Shown here one piece after another: positions 1 to 12,224 of a stretch of 64,000 nt of DNA. The notes under the pieces are model-generated. The model made no database searches. It was given only the letters and a program-made list of their open reading frames with translations, and was not told the DNA's origin. The translations under genes were made by a program, and so were the position numbers. Within the stretch, counting starts at the first letter, position 1. Each line of letters starts with the position of its first letter. The stretch is from Hyphomonadaceae bacterium BL14. Lineage in GTDB: Bacteria > Pseudomonadota > Alphaproteobacteria > Caulobacterales > Maricaulaceae. Where the stretch lies: the NCBI GenBank assembly GCA_027627705.1, contig CP091242.1:360076-424075 (forward strand), read 5' to 3'.

Positions 1-581
1 CACGCTTCAGTCATGACGGCCGGGCGATCCGCGGGGAAGCCATGATCACGGCCTATGGCATGGAGGGCGGGGCGATCTATGCCTTGGGTGCGGGTTTGCG
101 CAATGCGATCGAGCGTGACGGCCAGGCGGTGCTGACGCTCGATCTGGCGCCCGATACCGCCGGGGACGCCCTGACAAAGCGGCTTTCGGCGGCCAAGCCC
201 GGCCAGTCCCTGTCCAGCACGCTGCGCAAGCAGGCCCGGCTCGCGCCGCTCGGTGCGGCGCTCGTGCGCGAAGCGGGCGAGATACCGCGCGAACCGCAAG
301 AACTGGCCGTGCGCATCAAGGCGTTGCCCATTGCGCTGACGGGCGTCCAGGGCCTTGAGCGGGCGATATCGAGCGCAGGCGGCATCGCGCGCGCATCAGT
401 CGATGAGCGCTTCATGCTGAAGCGATTGCCTGGCGTGTTCGTGGCCGGAGAAATGCTCGACTGGGAAGCGCCGACGGGCGGGTATCTGTTGCAGGCGAGC
501 TTTGCCAGTGGCGTCGCGGCGGCGAGGGGGGTGGCGGACTGGCTGGTTGACACGCGCGCGCTGAACACAGGGTGCGAATAG
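1..581 (+). CDS. BaiN/HI0933-type FAD-dependent flavoprotein, C-terminal part
   Basis: The frame is open from the left window edge, so the 5' end is missing; 192 residues are visible. The segment GEAMITAYGMEGGAIYAL near the visible start and GEMLDWEAPTGGYLLQA near the end are typical of the NAD(P)/FAD-dependent oxidoreductase family that includes HI0933 and BaiN; the second segment is the C-terminal part of the FAD-binding fold. The substrate is not known for this family. The ATG at 42 is internal, because the residues before it (positions 3-41) already match the family. It lies 200 bases before the prepilin peptidase and is probably not part of that unit. The family call is firm; the function is open. 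Confidence 0.8.
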   Translation, partial: RFSHDGRAIRGEAMITAYGMEGGAIYALGAGLRNAIERDGQAVLTLDLAPDTAGDALTKRLSAAKPGQSLSSTLRKQARLAPLGAALVREAGEIPREPQELAVRIKALPIALTGVQGLERAISSAGGIARASVDERFMLKRLPGVFVAGEMLDWEAPTGGYLLQASFASGVAAARGVADWLVDTRALNTGCE

Positions 582-781
582 GATCGCCCTGCAAACGGCG
601 CAGGATCGCACCCATTGACCTGCGGCCCAGCGGCCACCGGCGAGGCGCGCGCACCCGCCGGGCGGGCCGGGCGCATGACGAGCGCATGCCTGTGTGAGCC
701 GGATGAAACGCGGTGGCTACGGGAAGCCGCGGCGCTTGCTGCTACCTTGCCTGCGCGGGCTATCCGGGACATTCAGGCAGA

Positions 782-1258
782 ATGGAAAGTCTCGCCCTGA
801 CCCTTGTTCTGTTTGTATCTCTGGCCGCGCTGGCGGTGATTGATGCACGCACGATGCGCCTGCCGGACTGGCTGACCCTGCCGTTGATTGCGGCGGGGCT
901 GGTGATGGCCTGGCTGACACAGGCGTCCCTGATCAGTCACGCCGCCGGGGCACTGATCGGCTATGGCGGACTGGTGGCACTCGAGATTGCCTACCGCCGC
1001 CTGCGCGGCCGCGACGGGATCGGGCGTGGCGATGCCAAGCTTCTGGCGGCCGGCGGCGCGTGGTGCGGGGTTTGGGCGCTGCCTCTGATCCTGCTGGCTG
1101 CGAGTGTAAGCGCGCTGACTGTGGTGCTGGTGTCATCCCTGATCATGAGGCGGGGGCCGGACCCCTCGGCGCGTCTTGCGTTCGGGCCCTATCTGGCGCT
1201 TGCAATCGCGCTGGTCTGGGCGGCGTCGCAGGCCGGTCTGACGCCCGTACTCTCCTGA
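782..1258 (+). CDS. Prepilin peptidase, A24 family, short form
   Basis: A predicted 158-residue inner-membrane aspartic protease that cleaves the leader of type IV prepilins and T2SS pseudopilins. The two catalytic aspartates of the A24 family are visible: Asp21 in IDARTMRLPDW and Asp84 in GRGDAK. Several hydrophobic segments surround them. The N-terminal methyltransferase domain of full-length PilD/GspO (about 250-290 residues) is absent, so this is the short TadV/CpaA-like architecture. ATG 782 is preferred over the in-frame ATG at 713 because the first transmembrane segment should directly precede the first aspartate. The complete T2SS operon about 7 kb downstream contains four pseudopilins and no peptidase gene, so this protein probably serves it; that link is inference. 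Confidence 0.85.
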   Translation: MESLALTLVLFVSLAALAVIDARTMRLPDWLTLPLIAAGLVMAWLTQASLISHAAGALIGYGGLVALEIAYRRLRGRDGIGRGDAKLLAAGGAWCGVWALPLILLAASVSALTVVLVSSLIMRRGPDPSARLAFGPYLALAIALVWAASQAGLTPVLS

Positions 1259-1316
1259 ACGCAGATTGCGTGCGAAAATGCGCGACAATCGCCCGATCAG
1301 CATGTAGACACAGGGT

Positions 1317-1676
1317 ATGAGCGAGCATGACGAGTTGATTGCCGCGTGGCAGGCACAGCTGCGGAAAGGCGCAGCGGAACTGGCGGTGCTTTCGCTTCTG
1401 ACATCCGGCGAGAAATACGGGATCGAGTTGCTGGACGCCTTGTCCGGCGCAGACGGCCTGGGCATTTCCGACGGGACGATCTATCCGCTTCTCAAGCGTC
1501 TGGAGCGTGACGGCCGGATCGAAGCGCGCTGGCAGCAGAGCGTCACAGGACCGCCAAGAAAATACTATAAGCTCTCATCCGATGGTGAGGCCGTGCTGGC
1601 GGCCATGAAGATAGCCTGGCGTGAATTCCGCGGCCAGCTTGATCGGATTACAGGGCATGACGAGCAGGGCGATTGA
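1317..1676 (+). CDS. PadR-family transcriptional regulator
   Basis: A 119-residue protein. The winged-helix core is clear: RKGAAELAVLSLLTSGEKYG begins the domain, DGTIYPLLKRLERDGRIEARW is the recognition helix and wing, and PPRKYYKLSSDGEAVL is the PadR wing motif. PadR proteins are dimeric repressors that usually act on nearby membrane-protein or transporter genes. The next gene starts inside this one (ATG 1657, 20-base overlap), so the pair is translationally coupled. PadR genes followed by a HAAS/DUF1700-type membrane protein form a common two-gene module in which the second protein is thought to act in sensing; that role is inferred here. The ligand is unknown. Confidence 0.9.
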   Translation: MSEHDELIAAWQAQLRKGAAELAVLSLLTSGEKYGIELLDALSGADGLGISDGTIYPLLKRLERDGRIEARWQQSVTGPPRKYYKLSSDGEAVLAAMKIAWREFRGQLDRITGHDEQGD

Positions 1677-2163
1677 TCAATATCTCCTGACGCTTGGAAG
1701 CGCGCTTGGCGCGCTGCCCGCACCCGAGCGTGCCGATATTCTGGCCGAAACCCGCGCCCATCTGGCTGACCGCGCTACGCAGCTGGGAGAGCGAGTCGCA
1801 ATTGACCGTCTTGGGCCGGCTCACGCGCTGGCCAGCGGCCATCTGGTCAGCCTGGGGTATGCACCCGTCGACGCCCCGCCGGGCGCGCGCATCTGGGTAT
1901 GGCCGGCAGCGGCGATCCTGTGGGCCTGCTCTGTATTCGCGACGGGGCTGCTGGCGCTGGAAATCGTCTCGCCCAGCGTCACCGGGCTGTGGATGAATGT
2001 CCAGACCGGCAGCATGTATCTGGGTGCTGCCAGCATCGAAACGCCGGGCCAGTTGATCGACCTTGCAGGGCCCTTTCTGGCCCCGGCGGCGGCAGTGATT
2101 TCCGCGCTGGCGGCCCTGTGCGGCTGGCGGGTCTTGCGACTGCGCACGCGCCTCGCGGTCTGA
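1657..2163 (+). CDS. HAAS/DUF1700-like membrane protein coupled to PadR
   Basis: A 168-residue protein. The N-terminal 60 residues form a soluble helical region with the pattern YLLTLGSALGALPAPERADI, which resembles the HAAS signalling domain (alpha-helical, PadR-associated). Two or three hydrophobic segments follow (around residues 78-100 and 138-160), giving a cytoplasmic N-terminus and a small membrane domain. ATG 1657 overlaps the end of the PadR gene, which supports co-translation. It probably senses or transmits a membrane state to the PadR regulator; no direct evidence for this is visible. No promoter-like spacing separates the two genes. The domain call rests on pattern and gene context, so moderate confidence. 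Confidence 0.65.
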   Translation: MTSRAIDQYLLTLGSALGALPAPERADILAETRAHLADRATQLGERVAIDRLGPAHALASGHLVSLGYAPVDAPPGARIWVWPAAAILWACSVFATGLLALEIVSPSVTGLWMNVQTGSMYLGAASIETPGQLIDLAGPFLAPAAAVISALAALCGWRVLRLRTRLAV

Positions 2164-2388
2164 TCCCCGCAGACTTTTTCCTCAAAAACGCTGTTGCAAA
2201 ACAATCGCCTGGGTGCGCTTGCAGCCGCCAGAGACCGGTAACGTGCAAAGCCTGTCACTGGCGTGACATGAATCTTGTTTAACAGGGAACCGTGTCAGCT
2301 GGGGTGGTCTATCCGTCCCGCTGGACAGAAATTTTATTTTCCAGCTGCAGGGAGTCCGGACAGGCCCCTGCATCAGAGGGGGTTCCTC

Positions 2389-5172
<2,784 letters not shown>

Positions 5173-5257
5173 CGCGGGATTACCGGGCGCGCCAGGCCGA
5201 GGGTCTGGCGCGCCTCATCCCGTCCAAGGACGCACTCAAGATCAAAGGTCACATCCG

Positions 5258-7843
5258 ATGAAACCCGTTTCAATTTTCAGCGGGGCCCTGATGGCGACGA
5301 GCATGCTCGTCGCGCCAGCCGCCCTCGCCCAACAGCCCGAGCCGGCGCCGCAGGCGCAGCCCCAGGCTGAAGACGTGGTGACGGTGCGCGGGCAGTTTAT
5401 CCCTGAGCCCCAGCGCCGTACCGCCCAGGTGGCCAGCTTCGTCACCCTGGAAGATCTCGATCGCGCCGGCGACGGCGACGCCGCCCTTGCTCTGGCCCGG
5501 GTCAGCGGCCTGAGCATCGTGCGCGGCCAGTACGCCTATGTTCGCGGACTGGGCGACCGGTACTCGGCGGCCCTGCTGAACGGGTCTCCGCTGCCGAGCC
5601 CCGAGCCGCTGCGCCGGATCGTGCCGCTCGACCTCTTCCCGTCCGAGATTCTGGACGGCATCGCGGTCCAGAAAACATATTCGGCCAATTATCCCGGCGA
5701 GTTCGGCGGCGGCGTCATCGACCTGCGCACCCTGCGCCGGCCCGAAGAATCGTTTCTGAACCTGTCGGTTGGCACCAGCTACAACACGGTGACCACCGGC
5801 CGGAACGGCATTTTCCATCGCGGCTCGTCTGACGACTGGTCGAGCTGGGACGGCGGATACCGTGACCAGCCGGACCCGCTGCGGACGATCATCGCCAATC
5901 AGACGCCGCTCAATGATCTGACCACAGGCCAGCTTGAAACACTGTCCGAAAGTCTGGTGATCCCCAACCTGCTCGTCCATCAGGACGGCACGGTCGGTGC
6001 CGATTTCAATGCGGCAGTCGATGGCGGCTTTGCCTTTGAGGCTGGCGGCATCAATTTTGGCTTCATCGCGGCGGGTGGCTATGACAGCGGCTGGACGACC
6101 CAGGAATCCGAGCGTCAGCGCGTGCGTGGCGATGTGATCGGTTCCCAGTTCGACGTGTTCACCACGGCCCTCGACACCCAGGTCAATGCCCTGGCGTCGC
6201 TGACCGGTGAAGTGGATGCGCACGCCGTGTCGCTGACCACCTTCTTCGTGCGGTCGGTGCGCAAGGACACGCAGCTGACACGCGGTGAAGACTTCAATGC
6301 CCCCGGCGGGCGGCCCCTCTATGAGGAGTCGACCGGCTGGTACGAGCGTGAACTGGGCATGGTTCAGCTGGCCGGCGAGCACAGCTTCGGCAATCTGAAC
6401 GCCAACTGGCGCGGCTCCTTCGCCCGCGCCACGCGCGACACGCCGTTCCTGCAGCGTCTGCGCCGTTTCGAAGACGCTACCGGAACGCCGATCTACTCGA
6501 CGTCCAACCAGTACACGATCGAATTCACCGAACTGACGGACGATCTGTACAATTTCGGCGGCGATCTGAGCTACGCGTTCACCCTCCCGGGTGCCCGCGA
6601 GCTTCTGCTCACCGTCGGTGGTGACCGGTCGCGGACCGAGCGGACCTTCGAGACCCTGTTCTTCCGCATGGCGGGCGGCAACTCCCTGCCGGCGGATGTG
6701 CAGCGCGCGCGTCCGGACTTCCTGTTCTCGGTGGACAATATCGCACCGGGCCGCTTCCTGCTGGCCGAGGTCCAGAACACCCAGTCGAACTATACCGGTG
6801 ATCTGGAAGTTGACGCCCTGTTCGCCCAGGCCGATCTCGACATCACGCCCTATATCCGTGGCACGTTCGGTGTGCGCTACGAAGATGCCGTGCAATCGGT
6901 CCAGACCTTCAGCCGCTTTGGCGTGCTGGGGCGCGGCGCGGTGCTGGCGAACGACTACATCCTGCCGTCCGCGACAGTGACGTGGAACTTTGCGGACGAT
7001 CTGCAGCTGCGTGTCGGCTACTCTGAAACCATCGGCCGTCCGCAGTTCCGCGAACTGGCCAATTCGAGCTTCTTCGATCCGGAGAGCCAGCGCAGCTTCC
7101 GCGGTTTCGACGGCCTGGTCGACACCACGATGCGTAACTATGACGCCCGCCTGGAATACTATCTCGGCCGCAATCAGTTCGTGACGGGGGCGGTCTTCTT
7201 CAAGCAGATCGAGAACCCGATCGAAGAAGTGCAGTTCGAGACGGCGTCCTTCGTGACCGAGACAACCTTCTTCAACTCTCCGGAAGCCGAACTGACCGGC
7301 GTGGAGCTGGAATACCGCCAGACCTTCGCCTTCCCGCTCGATATGGCCTGGTTCCGGGATCGCGACTGGCGCTTTGGCGTCAACTACACCTACACCCGGT
7401 CGGAAATCATCGCGCCGGCCGGTACGCTTGTGCTCGATCCGATCTCGGACTCGCTGCGTGATGCGGCCTTCTTCAACCTGGATGGGGCCAAGCTCCAGGG
7501 TACACCGGAGAATGTCGTCAATGCGCAGTTCGGCTGGGAGACCGACACCGCCCAGCTCACCTTGCTTCTCAACTGGGTGGACGAGCGCATCCTGCAGCGC
7601 GGCTTTGACTCGCCGTCGGGCGTTCTGCCGGACGTCATCGAAGAGCCGGGTGTCCAGCTGGACCTTGTGTACCGGCGCTCGTTCAACGTCATGGGGCGTG
7701 AAGTGCGCCTGGGCCTGAGCGGACGCAATCTGCTCGACGAGCAGAGCCGCGAGTTCCAGCGTAACAACGCGATCGGTGAGACCGAGTTCAACACGTATGA
7801 GCGCGGCCGCACCTTCTCTGTGAGCCTTTCGACCGGCTTCTAG
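5258..7843 (+). CDS. TonB-dependent outer-membrane receptor
   Basis: An 861-residue protein. ATG 5258 gives a clean Sec signal peptide ending APAALAQQ, then a TonB-box-like stretch (DVVTVRGQF) and a plug domain with RGLGDRYSAALLNGSPLPS and FGGGVIDLRT, the usual plug motifs. The rest is a beta-barrel of alternating strands ending in the aromatic C-terminus VSLSTGF required for Bam-mediated insertion. No N-terminal signalling domain or carboxypeptidase-like domain is present, so it is probably a pure transporter. It lies 85 bases after the duplicated lipoprotein gene on the same strand, and a terminator follows, so the two form a likely unit in which the lipoprotein would capture or hand over ligand. 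The substrate is unknown. Confidence 0.92.
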   Translation: MKPVSIFSGALMATSMLVAPAALAQQPEPAPQAQPQAEDVVTVRGQFIPEPQRRTAQVASFVTLEDLDRAGDGDAALALARVSGLSIVRGQYAYVRGLGDRYSAALLNGSPLPSPEPLRRIVPLDLFPSEILDGIAVQKTYSANYPGEFGGGVIDLRTLRRPEESFLNLSVGTSYNTVTTGRNGIFHRGSSDDWSSWDGGYRDQPDPLRTIIANQTPLNDLTTGQLETLSESLVIPNLLVHQDGTVGADFNAAVDGGFAFEAGGINFGFIAAGGYDSGWTTQESERQRVRGDVIGSQFDVFTTALDTQVNALASLTGEVDAHAVSLTTFFVRSVRKDTQLTRGEDFNAPGGRPLYEESTGWYERELGMVQLAGEHSFGNLNANWRGSFARATRDTPFLQRLRRFEDATGTPIYSTSNQYTIEFTELTDDLYNFGGDLSYAFTLPGARELLLTVGGDRSRTERTFETLFFRMAGGNSLPADVQRARPDFLFSVDNIAPGRFLLAEVQNTQSNYTGDLEVDALFAQADLDITPYIRGTFGVRYEDAVQSVQTFSRFGVLGRGAVLANDYILPSATVTWNFADDLQLRVGYSETIGRPQFRELANSSFFDPESQRSFRGFDGLVDTTMRNYDARLEYYLGRNQFVTGAVFFKQIENPIEEVQFETASFVTETTFFNSPEAELTGVELEYRQTFAFPLDMAWFRDRDWRFGVNYTYTRSEIIAPAGTLVLDPISDSLRDAAFFNLDGAKLQGTPENVVNAQFGWETDTAQLTLLLNWVDERILQRGFDSPSGVLPDVIEEPGVQLDLVYRRSFNVMGREVRLGLSGRNLLDEQSREFQRNNAIGETEFNTYERGRTFSVSLSTGF

Positions 7844-7860
7844 CCGGCTGTCTATGCAAC

Positions 7861-7894
7861 AGGCCGCCCGGACACTAGACTGTCCGGGCGGCCT
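7861..7894 (+). terminator. Terminator after the TonB receptor gene
   Basis: A perfect 14-base inverted repeat (aggccgcccggaca and its complement) with a six-base loop, 17 bases after the stop codon. No clear T-run follows, which is common in GC-rich genomes. It separates the receptor unit from the T2SS operon. Confidence 0.8.
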
Positions 7895-7996
7895 GAGTGT
7901 GTCTGGCCAGCGGTCTCTGCAATGGCCAGTAACCGGTATTGCACGATTGTCATGAACCTGCGTTAAAGCCGTCTGTCTGCAGCGGGTGGCGCCATC

Positions 7997-8791
7997 ATGA
8001 CAGCGCATAATCGGGGCTTTCTTGTTACAAATCTGACCGGCGCACCGGCGCAGGCTGTGCGTATTGCGGTGGAGCTGGCCCTGGCGGCGCTGGTGGGCTG
8101 GCTGCTGGCCGGTGCGATCTGGCTGGCCGCGTTCGGCGCATACAGGGCCCAGCTGCCTGCGCCGCAGCCCATGACAGCGTCGGACGTGCGTGCCCCGCAA
8201 TCGGTCGCCGCGACCGAATTGAGGGGTCTGTTCTCCGCGCCCGGTGCCGGCGCTGCGCCAACGGACATCGCGTCGCTGCCCGAAACCCGGCTCAGCCTGA
8301 ACCTGTTTGGCGTGCGCACCGAAGGCGGCGGCACGGGCTCGGCGATCCTGGAGGCGGGGGCCTCGGGACAACGCAGCATTCTCGTCGGCAGCGAGATCGA
8401 GCCGGGCGTGGTGCTGCACTCGGTGCATGAGGATTATGTGGTCATCACCCGGCGCGGGGCGCGCGAAGTGCTTTATCTCGATGAGCGCAGCCGCCAGCGC
8501 GCCCGCGCCGCCCCGCAGACAGCGGCGCAGATCACGCTGGCGGGCGTGCGCTTCACCCTGGTGGAGAGCGGCGGCTGGCGCCTCGAGGGCGGACCCGGCC
8601 CCCTGGCGGCATTCGGCCTGGGCCAGGGCGATGTGGTGACCCACGTGGATGGCACCGCGCTCGACCGGGACAGCGCATCACGCATTGAAGCCGCCCTTGC
8701 GGGTGGAAGGCCACCCCGCACGCTGACCATAGAGCGTCAGGGCGCACGCATTGTTCTTGAAACCGACATGACGGAAGGGCGCGTCCCATGA
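7997..8791 (+). CDS. gspC: Type II secretion protein C
   Basis: A 264-residue inner-membrane protein linking the secretin GspD to the inner-membrane platform. One transmembrane helix lies near residues 24-46 (LALAALVGWLLAGAIWLAAF), followed by a periplasmic HR-like domain (about 75-160, with ETRLSLNLFGVRTEGG) and a C-terminal PDZ domain containing GLGQGDVVTHVDGTAL. This is the canonical GspC order. It is first in the operon and overlaps gspD by ATGA. The promoter must lie in the 100 bases between the upstream terminator and 7997, but no clear consensus is visible there. Confidence 0.9.
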   Translation: MTAHNRGFLVTNLTGAPAQAVRIAVELALAALVGWLLAGAIWLAAFGAYRAQLPAPQPMTASDVRAPQSVAATELRGLFSAPGAGAAPTDIASLPETRLSLNLFGVRTEGGGTGSAILEAGASGQRSILVGSEIEPGVVLHSVHEDYVVITRRGAREVLYLDERSRQRARAAPQTAAQITLAGVRFTLVESGGWRLEGGPGPLAAFGLGQGDVVTHVDGTALDRDSASRIEAALAGGRPPRTLTIERQGARIVLETDMTEGRVP

Positions 8792-10746
8792 ATCGATTTA
8801 TCCCGGCCTTGCGCCTTGTTGCGCTGATGTGCGCAGCCTGCCTGGTCACGGCACCCGGCGAGGCGCGTCAGGACGGCAGCGCGACGCTGAACTTCCGCAA
8901 TGCAGAAATCCAGGCCTTCATCGAGGATATCTCGCAGTTGACCGGCTACACTTTCGTGACCGACCCCCAGCTGCGCGGGGTGGTCAATATCGCCTCCCAG
9001 GGACCGCTGGACCGGGAGGAAATCTTCCAGGTGTTCCAGGCGACCTTGCGGGTGCACGGCTATGTGGCCGTGCCCACCTCGCCCGGCGTCTACCAGATAC
9101 GGCCCGAACGCGAGGGTGCCCGCTCCGGCGCGCCGCTGGTTCGCGCCGACACCAGCGGGTTCGTCACGTCCGTTGTGCGCCTGAACGCGGCCAGCGCCCG
9201 CGAGGCTGCCCGCACTCTGGCCTCCATGAGCAGCGCTGTAGGCACCATCACGGCCCTGGAAAGCGGCAATGCCGTTGTGATCGTCGATTTCGCCTCGAAC
9301 GTGTCTGCAATCCGCGATGCGCTGGGCGCGCTGGACCGCGACAGCACGCTGATCGAACTGGTGGCCCTGGAGAATGTCGCCGCGGCCGACATGGCCCAGG
9401 TGGTGGACCGTCTGCGCGCACCGGCGTTTCAGGGTGAGGATAATCGCCGCCTGGCGCTGGTTGCCGCACCCATCCCCGCGTCCAACACCTTGTTGCTGCG
9501 CGGTGAAGCCAGCGCTGTGCGCGAGATGATGGCGCTGATCCAGCGGGTTGATGCGGCCAGCCGGTCCAATCAGAGCTTCCGGGCGATCCCGCTCAGTCAC
9601 GCTGACGGGGCCGGGCTTCTGCCAATCCTGGAACAGGTGTCGGCGCGCCTCGGGCCCACTTCGGAAGCAGGCGGACAGGGCGTCCGGCGCGCGGCCATCG
9701 CTCACCATCCGGCGACCAACACGCTGGTGCTGAACGCCGATCCGGACCATTTGCGCGAGCTGGAGCTGGTCATCCGACAGCTGGACATCCGCCGGCCGCA
9801 GGTGATGGTCGAGGCGATCATCGTGGAAATGTCTGATCAGGCGGCGCGGGATCTGGGCGTGCAGCTGCTTTTATCAGGTAATCAGGACAGCGCCGTTCCC
9901 TTCTTTGCAACGCGCTATGGCGGGCCGGATATCCTGGCCATTGCGGGCGCGCTCACCGCACGCGGCGATGACGAACTGAGCGAAACCCTGCGCCAGGGCG
10001 CGGCGACGTCTTTGCTGGGCGCGCGCGGCGCTCTGGCGGGCGTGGGCGGGCAGAATAATTCGGGCACCACGTTCGGCCTGATCCTCAGCGCGCTGGAACA
10101 GGACGGGGAATCGAACATTCTGTCCAAGCCCTCGATCGTCACGCTGGACAATGAGGAAGCGTCCATCATTGTCGGCCAGCAAATCCCGATCACCACGGGC
10201 GAGGTGCTGGGCTCGGCAAATACGAATCCGTTCCGCACCATCGAGCGCCAGGATGTCGGCGTGCAGCTGCGCGTGCGCCCGCAGATCAGTGATGGCGACA
10301 CGATCAGGCTCTATCTGCGCCAGGAAGTCTCATCGGTGGCGGGACCGGTCAGCGCGAACTTCGCCGAGCTGATCACCAATAACCGGGCGATCGAGACCAC
10401 GGTGCTGGCCGATGATGGCGAGATCATCGTGCTGGGCGGGCTTATGGAGCGCGATGAGCAGGTGGGCGAAAGCCGCGTGCCCGTGCTGGGCTCGATCCCG
10501 CTGCTGGGCCGCGCCTTCCGCAGCGAGTCCCGGTCGGGCGGGCGCACCAATCTGGTGGTGTTCATCCGTCCGGTCATCGTGCGCAGCCCGCAGGACATGC
10601 GCGATCTGGCCCTGCGCGCTTATGCCGGGATGCATTCAGGGACCACCGGCGCGCCGTCGGCAGGACTTGAGGAGCTGGCTGCGCTGCTGAGCAACGCACC
10701 GCCCCCGCGCCGTGAAGAAGCCAGCAGCGAGGTGCCTGGCGAATGA
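8788..10746 (+). CDS. gspD: Type II secretion secretin GspD
   Basis: A 652-residue outer-membrane secretin. An N-terminal signal peptide (to about residue 26) precedes the N0 domain (NFRNAEIQAFIEDISQLTGY), N1-N3 domains with the repeated pattern of IVDFASNVSAIRDALGALD, and the C-terminal secretin domain with LSKPSIVTLDNEEASIIVG and VPVLGSIPLLGRAFRSES. The protein forms the multimeric outer-membrane channel. No lipobox is evident, so targeting may need a pilotin, for which no gene is seen here. The start overlaps gspC and the stop overlaps gspE by ATGA. Confidence 0.95.
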   Translation: MNRFIPALRLVALMCAACLVTAPGEARQDGSATLNFRNAEIQAFIEDISQLTGYTFVTDPQLRGVVNIASQGPLDREEIFQVFQATLRVHGYVAVPTSPGVYQIRPEREGARSGAPLVRADTSGFVTSVVRLNAASAREAARTLASMSSAVGTITALESGNAVVIVDFASNVSAIRDALGALDRDSTLIELVALENVAAADMAQVVDRLRAPAFQGEDNRRLALVAAPIPASNTLLLRGEASAVREMMALIQRVDAASRSNQSFRAIPLSHADGAGLLPILEQVSARLGPTSEAGGQGVRRAAIAHHPATNTLVLNADPDHLRELELVIRQLDIRRPQVMVEAIIVEMSDQAARDLGVQLLLSGNQDSAVPFFATRYGGPDILAIAGALTARGDDELSETLRQGAATSLLGARGALAGVGGQNNSGTTFGLILSALEQDGESNILSKPSIVTLDNEEASIIVGQQIPITTGEVLGSANTNPFRTIERQDVGVQLRVRPQISDGDTIRLYLRQEVSSVAGPVSANFAELITNNRAIETTVLADDGEIIVLGGLMERDEQVGESRVPVLGSIPLLGRAFRSESRSGGRTNLVVFIRPVIVRSPQDMRDLALRAYAGMHSGTTGAPSAGLEELAALLSNAPPPRREEASSEVPGE

Positions 10747-12224
10747 CGCTGCTCACCTACGGCTTCGCGCGCGAGCAGGGCGTTGCGCTTCAGCCCGGTG
10801 AACCGCCGGTCATGCTGATGCGCGAAGGTGCGCGCGCGCTCAGCCTGGCCGAGGCGATCCGCGCCGCCGGCCCGGACGGGCGCGCAGCCGTGGTGCGCCA
10901 GCTGGATGGTGCCGCCTATGACCGGGCCTTGTCGGACATTTACGCCAGCGCCGCGTTGGCCGGCGACGCGGCGGCCGGGGCGGATGACGCCGACAGCCTG
11001 TCGCGCCTGATCGAGGACATGCCGGCGGCCGAAGACCTGCTGGCGTCGGATTCCGATGCGCCGGTGATCCGGCTGATCAACGGGCTGATCGCCGAGGCGA
11101 TCCAGGCCGGGGCGTCGGATATTCATGTCGAGCCGTTTGAAGACCGCGTCTCCGTGCGCTTTCGCCTGGACGGCATTCTGTCGGAGCGCATCAGCCTGGC
11201 ACCGCGACTGGCACCGGGCGTGGTGTCGCGCATCAAGGTGATGGCGCGGCTCGATATTGCCGAGCGCCGCGTGCCCCAGGATGGCCGGGTGACCCTGTCG
11301 CTGGCCGGGCGCGGTGTGGATGTGCGTGTGTCCACCCTGCCGGCGCGCCATGGCGAGCGGGTGGTACTGCGCCTGCTGGACAAGTCTACCGCGCTGTTGA
11401 GCCTCGACGCGCTGGCCATGCCGGACGCCGTGCGCACCGCCTACGAGACGGGTCTGGCCCAGCCCAACGGAATTGTTCTGGTCACCGGACCGACCGGGTC
11501 GGGCAAGACGACCACGCTCTATGCCGGACTGACCCGGCTCAATGACCGCACGCGCAATATCCTGACCGTGGAAGACCCGGTCGAATACGCCCTGGACGGC
11601 GTGGGCCAGACCCAGGTCAATGCGCGCGTCGGGATGACGTTCGCCGCCGGGCTGCGCGCGATCCTGCGCCAGGACCCCGACGTGGTGATGGTGGGCGAAA
11701 TCCGCGACGCCGAGACGGCGCGGATCGCGGTGCAGGCCAGCCTGACAGGGCATCTGGTGTTGTCCACCGTGCATACCAATTCGGCGGCGGCGGCGATTGC
11801 GCGTCTGCGCGATATGGGTGTTGAGAGCTATCTTCTGGCCAGCACGCTGTCGGTGGTGCTGGCCCAGCGGCTGGTGCGCAAGCTGTGCACCCATTGCCGC
11901 GAGCCGTATGAGGCGGACGCGCGCGAGCGCGCCCTGGCCGGCGTGTCCGGACCCCTGACGCTGTACCGCGCGCGCGGTTGTCCGGCGTGCCGCCATCAGG
12001 GTTATGCCGGGCGCCAGGGCGTCTATGAAGTCATAACTATCGACGACACCCTGCGCGCCCTGATCCATGAGGACGCCCGCGAAAGTGCGCTGGCTGCCCA
12101 TGCTCACGGACAGGGCGGCGGCCTGTTCGACGCCGGTCTGGAGATGGCGCGCGAGGGTGTGACGACCTTGTCTGAAGTCCTGCGCGTCTGCCGCGAGGAG
12201 GGCGAGCGCCATGCCGGCGTTTGA
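10743..12224 (+). CDS. gspE: Type II secretion ATPase GspE
   Basis: A 493-residue cytoplasmic hexameric ATPase that powers pseudopilus assembly. Walker A GPTGSGKTT is at residues 249-257 (Lys255). The aspartate and Walker B boxes are in TVEDPVEYALDGVGQTQVN and ILRQDPDVVMVGEIRDAETA. The histidine box TGHLVLSTVHTNSA follows. The zinc-binding CTHC and CPAC pairs of GspE/PilB ATPases are both present. The N-terminal domain (residues 1-100) would contact GspL. It overlaps gspD by four bases and gspF by 14 bases. Confidence 0.95.
   Translation: MTLLTYGFAREQGVALQPGEPPVMLMREGARALSLAEAIRAAGPDGRAAVVRQLDGAAYDRALSDIYASAALAGDAAAGADDADSLSRLIEDMPAAEDLLASDSDAPVIRLINGLIAEAIQAGASDIHVEPFEDRVSVRFRLDGILSERISLAPRLAPGVVSRIKVMARLDIAERRVPQDGRVTLSLAGRGVDVRVSTLPARHGERVVLRLLDKSTALLSLDALAMPDAVRTAYETGLAQPNGIVLVTGPTGSGKTTTLYAGLTRLNDRTRNILTVEDPVEYALDGVGQTQVNARVGMTFAAGLRAILRQDPDVVMVGEIRDAETARIAVQASLTGHLVLSTVHTNSAAAAIARLRDMGVESYLLASTLSVVLAQRLVRKLCTHCREPYEADARERALAGVSGPLTLYRARGCPACRHQGYAGRQGVYEVITIDDTLRALIHEDARESALAAHAHGQGGGLFDAGLEMAREGVTTLSEVLRVCREEGERHAGV

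Noticed and set aside
5270..8644. Very long open frame on the minus strand (over 1100 codons)
   Set aside because: It is antisense to the TonB receptor and gspC, its product has no domain and is rich in His/Arg/Gly as expected from the reverse frame of GC-rich genes.
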